Positions 62,401 to 64,000 of a stretch of DNA of 64,000 nt are shown here, one piece after another. The position numbers were made by a program, and so were the translations under genes. Source of the DNA: Paraburkholderia lycopersici (GTDB lineage Bacteria > Pseudomonadota > Gammaproteobacteria > Burkholderiales > Burkholderiaceae); NCBI RefSeq assembly GCF_900096975.1, contig NZ_FMYQ01000011.1, positions 1-64,000 of the forward strand. The letters run 5' to 3'. Below the pieces are notes generated by a model. It was given only the letters and a program-made list of their open reading frames with translations, did no database searches and was not told the DNA's origin. How positions within the stretch are numbered: the first letter of the stretch is position 1; each line of letters begins with the position of its first letter.

Positions 62401-62919
62401 ATGAACGGCATTCGCTACGTGCCGGTGCGGCATGACGGCAACGCACAGTCGAGCGAGGAGGAGGTCGCGAAGATTGCCGGCATGGTGGGCGATCTGCTCA
62501 GCGGCACGCGCGACGAGGGCGGCCGCACGGTGCCGATGACGCTGGACGACATTCTGGTCGTCGCGCCGTACAACGTGCAGGTCAACCGGCTCAAGCTCGC
62601 GTTGCCCGAAGGTGCTCGCGTGGGCACGGTCGACAAGTTCCAGGGACAGGAGGCGCACGTCGTCATCATGTCGATGGCCACGTCCAATGCCGACTACCTG
62701 CCGCGCGACATCGAGTTCCTGTTCAGCAAGAACCGGCTGAACGTGGCGATCTCGCGCGCGAAGGCGCTGGCCATTCTGGTCGCGTGCCCGGACCTGCTGA
62801 CCGTGCCGTGCTCGACGCCTGAGCAGATGGCGCTCGTCAACACGCTTTGCGCCCTCGTGCAATACGCCGGTCGCGCTGCGAACGGGGCGATGCAGGGCGG
62901 CGACCGGCTGGTGGCTTGA
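59470..62919 (+). CDS. TM0106-type RecB nuclease - RNase H-like - Dna2 helicase fusion
   Basis: An 1,149-residue protein. Residues 1-240 form a RecB/Cas4-like nuclease (AVDTKLALASRSKFLVQLAFYS) with a cysteine set C213-C216-C219-C225 that suits an Fe-S cluster. Residues about 315-510 are an RNase H-like domain (DMFFDMEGNPL, then GYNRDDVESTFQLREWL). The C-terminal half is a superfamily 1 helicase of the Dna2/UPF1 type: GPPGTGKT (759-766), DEAGQ (868-872), TYRMHP, VGTVDKFQGQEA and NVAISRAK (1091-1098). It probably processes DNA ends or RNA:DNA hybrids. The larger frame from 58654 is only a shadow extension; the ATG at 59470 follows GGGAGACG. Confidence 0.87.
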   Translation: MLHLDGERIYSASDLVSFLECEHSTTLALTDLVTPLPRNPEDEQLALVQERGLAHEKAWLAELTSQSGRVIDVNDHAGRDIRSRVAVTLDAMHQGFDVIYQAAFLDGCLLGYADFLVKRPTPSWLGDYSYEAVDTKLALASRSKFLVQLAFYSHLLAKAQGRYPERMRIVLGSNKEAAYRCADYRYYFDMALSRFLARVALDASAVETYPDPCDKCAQCHWSRLCDARREKDDHLSQVAGITRVQTRKLAGAGVPTLAALAKLPCGTSVPGIADGTLERLRSQARLQDQFREDGQRRKVLLAKDPADIRPRGFERLPQPDAGDMFFDMEGNPLESGGLEYLFGVWEVDRQPGSFRTFWAHDRAQEKRAFEQFIDYVDARLDQYPDAHIYHYAPYEPTALKKLMSVHGTREASVDNLLRRGKLIDLYAVVREALRVSEPSYSIKYIERFYRGARAGDVTNAGASIVFYERWKALAGEPGKEGEAARLLQDIAGYNRDDVESTFQLREWLVSLRPAAMPWANRVAHDAAGPGAAPVVKPDVLRAQALVDAMLAPLPAKEAQWTPEDHYRALVAHMVFFHQREARPDWWAMFNRMDMTQAELVEDAECLGGLAYDTTRPPQAQARSTRYFYTVPAQDTKLRTGVAATNARTGKPLSGLQVDMHGLSVSFTVKGQFDPYEVTGIGPGNPIATDAQRTALEHFAGHVHRSGCGYRAVHALLRRETPRIRGIEPGTALIDEAAELLPQAIRIVADMDETCLFIQGPPGTGKTWTGSRIIVELLRQGKRVGVTSNSHHAINNLLRAVEARAAAAKFVFSGVKKSNGEETELAGSMIADVNKDDEIFSGAHQLIAGTSWLFAKEALRESLDYLFVDEAGQMALANLVAVGMSARNIVLLGDQMQLAQPGKGAHPGRSGDSMLDYLLDGVASIPADKGIFLKTTYRMHPRVCEFISDAVYDGRLTAAPETASREVTVPFEGREPAPMNGIRYVPVRHDGNAQSSEEEVAKIAGMVGDLLSGTRDEGGRTVPMTLDDILVVAPYNVQVNRLKLALPEGARVGTVDKFQGQEAHVVIMSMATSNADYLPRDIEFLFSKNRLNVAISRAKALAILVACPDLLTVPCSTPEQMALVNTLCALVQYAGRAANGAMQGGDRLVA

Positions 62920-62967
62920 AGCAGGGGCGACGGCGCCGGGTGTCGAACAGCGGCTCCCCGGCCGCGT

Positions 62968-63348
62968 TCAATCGTTCTCGCATGCGTCCTGGTCGCCTTC
63001 TCCCCACGCTTGCCGACAATAGTCCTCGGCCCACGCGCAAGCGATGCCGACCGCGCGCTCGTAGGTCGGCGCATGAATCCACGCCGTTCGGACCGGTTGC
63101 CATGGGAAGTGAAGCTCGCCGTTGTCCTCCACGCGAAATTCACGCTGACTCGCTTGCACCAGCCAGCCAAAGGTGCCTGGCGCTTCCTCGATGCGCGCCC
63201 GAATCGTCCGTTCGAGGTGCAGCGCGTCGCTGGCATGATCCTGATTGCCGCCAAGGGCGTTCCTGCGATTCAGCGTTTCGCCGATTTCGCGGAAGTCGCG
63301 TTTGAGCACCTCGCGGACCGCTTCGGGCAGACCATCGCGTGTCAGCAT
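62968..63348 (-). CDS. Small hypothetical protein
   Basis: A 126-residue soluble protein. It shows LKRDFREIGETLNRRNALGG, a central FGWLVQASQREFRVEDNGE and a C-terminal CAWAEDYCRQAWGEGDQD. No family was recognised. The frame stays open upstream of the ATG with protein-like composition (LEQPQSLNSEFDRLSLRLDH) until a TGA. There an ATGAAAACTGG sits one base out of frame, so the true start may have been shifted by a one-base insertion. Confidence 0.5.
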   Translation of the reverse strand: MLTRDGLPEAVREVLKRDFREIGETLNRRNALGGNQDHASDALHLERTIRARIEEAPGTFGWLVQASQREFRVEDNGELHFPWQPVRTAWIHAPTYERAVGIACAWAEDYCRQAWGEGDQDACEND

Positions 63349-63476
63349 CGAATCGATATGGAAGATATGGTCGAGGCGGAGCGAAAGGCGGTCGAATTCG
63401 CTATTCAGTGATTGTGGCTGTTCCAGTTTTCATTCCCCGTCTGGTTGTGAAGGCATCGCGCAACGAGCCGCTCGCG

Positions 63477-63788
63477 CTAGCAGCCTGACGCGCATAACGT
63501 TTCCCAAAGCTTCTCCTGCGTCTGGTTTGTCCATTCGACGATGCTGCGCCCGTCCGGGCCGAGCAGGATTTCGACGACGTCGCCGGGCTTGCTGCCGCGA
63601 ATGCGCCATACGATGAGCGGGGAGGCATGCGGCACGACCTCGGCTTCCCGGGGCGGTTGCCCCTCGAAACGGAATCGCACCCCGTAGCGGGGCGCGCGGT
63701 GGTGTGCTGCCTGTCCTCGCCGGCGATAACGCGCGGTCCGCGCGTACGCCACGTCGACGCATTCCAGCGTGCCTGCAATCGTTGTCAT
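63477..63788 (-). CDS. Small hypothetical protein
   Basis: A 103-residue soluble protein with beta-like alternation (YGVRFRFEGQPPREAEVV, then PLIVWRIRGSKPGDVVEILLGPDG) and a helical end (WTNQTQEKLWETLCASG). No family was recognised. A GAAGAAG lies before the ATG on the minus strand. It precedes the gene at 62968 in the direction of transcription and may form an operon with it. Confidence 0.55.
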   Translation of the reverse strand: MTTIAGTLECVDVAYARTARYRRRGQAAHHRAPRYGVRFRFEGQPPREAEVVPHASPLIVWRIRGSKPGDVVEILLGPDGRSIVEWTNQTQEKLWETLCASGC

Positions 63789-63984
63789 TTTGCTTCTTCT
63801 GATAAGCGATCCCTGCAGTTTGCGCGACGGACGAGACAATTGCTGTCCTGGTCGCCAGTCGGTTTCCCTTCCGCGTCGCCATGGACGGTCCGGGTGCTGC
63901 CGGGACATGAATTGTCCCTCGATCCCCCTTCTTGCGGCGGAAAACGACCGTTGCGCGAGGCGCCGCATTGCGTCCGGCAGGGAG

Positions 63985-64000
63985 AAAGGAGCACTCATGC
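63985..64000 (+). other. Possible start of a gene leaving the window
   Basis: AAAGGAG (63985-63991) is followed after five bases by ATG (63997-63999) on the plus strand. This looks like a translation start, but only one codon is within the window. Confidence 0.3.

Noticed and set aside
59836..62862. A 1,008-codon open frame on the minus strand opposite the helicase-nuclease gene
   Set aside because: It is the antisense shadow expected from high GC3 coding. Its translation is Arg/His/Val-rich without motifs, while the plus strand has complete helicase motifs.
1..64000. tRNA, rRNA and insertion-sequence scan by eye
   Set aside because: No tRNA arms with CCA-like ends, no rRNA signatures, and no transposase-like protein was recognised.

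Overview
The window reads as a GC-rich beta-proteobacterial genome of the Burkholderia/Paraburkholderia/Caballeronia type. Signs of this are the strong GC3 bias of nearly every gene, a Gram-negative porin, an OmpLA-type phospholipase with a long N-terminal extension, a TAT-exported phospholipase C, DUF2934-type and other small Burkholderiaceae proteins, and type VI secretion genes. No rRNA, tRNA, CRISPR array or insertion sequence was recognised. No base statistics or database searches could be run; family names come from motifs and recall.

Region by region. (1) 1-4763: ectoine/hydroxyectoine catabolic operon, end of doeA followed by doeB, doeX, doeC and doeD, closed by a clear terminator. 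(2) 4956-9204: an FNR-type [4Fe-4S] regulator, a Gfo/Idh/MocA oxidoreductase and a ProP-like MHS transporter. (3) 9205-16045: an AraC regulator and a pentitol/pentose module (XylF-like binding protein with a frameshift, single-domain ABC ATPase, permease, SDR dehydrogenase, FGGY kinase). (4) 16058-24429: Bcr/CflA exporter, NifS-like desulfurase, membrane protein, a decayed BNR-repeat gene, a PPC-domain protein, a lipoprotein and phospholipase C. (5) 24526-32035: small exported proteins, OmpLA, a DUF2235 alpha/beta hydrolase, a peptidoglycan-binding hydrolase, and a COG4705 membrane protein behind a triple TTAAG direct repeat. (6) 32084-35591: tannase/feruloyl esterase overlapping opgC, and a VOC protein.

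(7) 35845-47712, the most unusual part: one compact minus-strand operon in the order tssF, vgrG, truncated immunity gene, two tandem immunity genes, tle1 lipase, DUF4123 adaptor, PAAR, tssG. Two T6SS baseplate genes enclose a complete spike-effector-immunity cassette, while no other T6SS structural gene is visible. The two full immunity genes are a recent 1,283-bp tandem duplication, and each begins with the first codons of the lipase gene. All junctions from the truncated gene to tle1 are 4-base ATGA overlaps, which suggests translational coupling.

(8) 48193-52215: an entericidin-like lipoprotein, YaiI, an APC antiporter and a porin. (9) 52343-57401: a sulfide/persulfide detoxification locus, with persulfide dioxygenase, DUF442-SQR fusion and TauE exporter, divergent from a FisR sigma-54 activator with the three sensory cysteines; a sigma-54 promoter and a palindromic candidate activator site lie between them. 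(10) 57442-64000: VC0807-like membrane protein, a 1,149-residue TM0106-type RecB/RNase H/Dna2 helicase fusion, and several unrecognised small genes.
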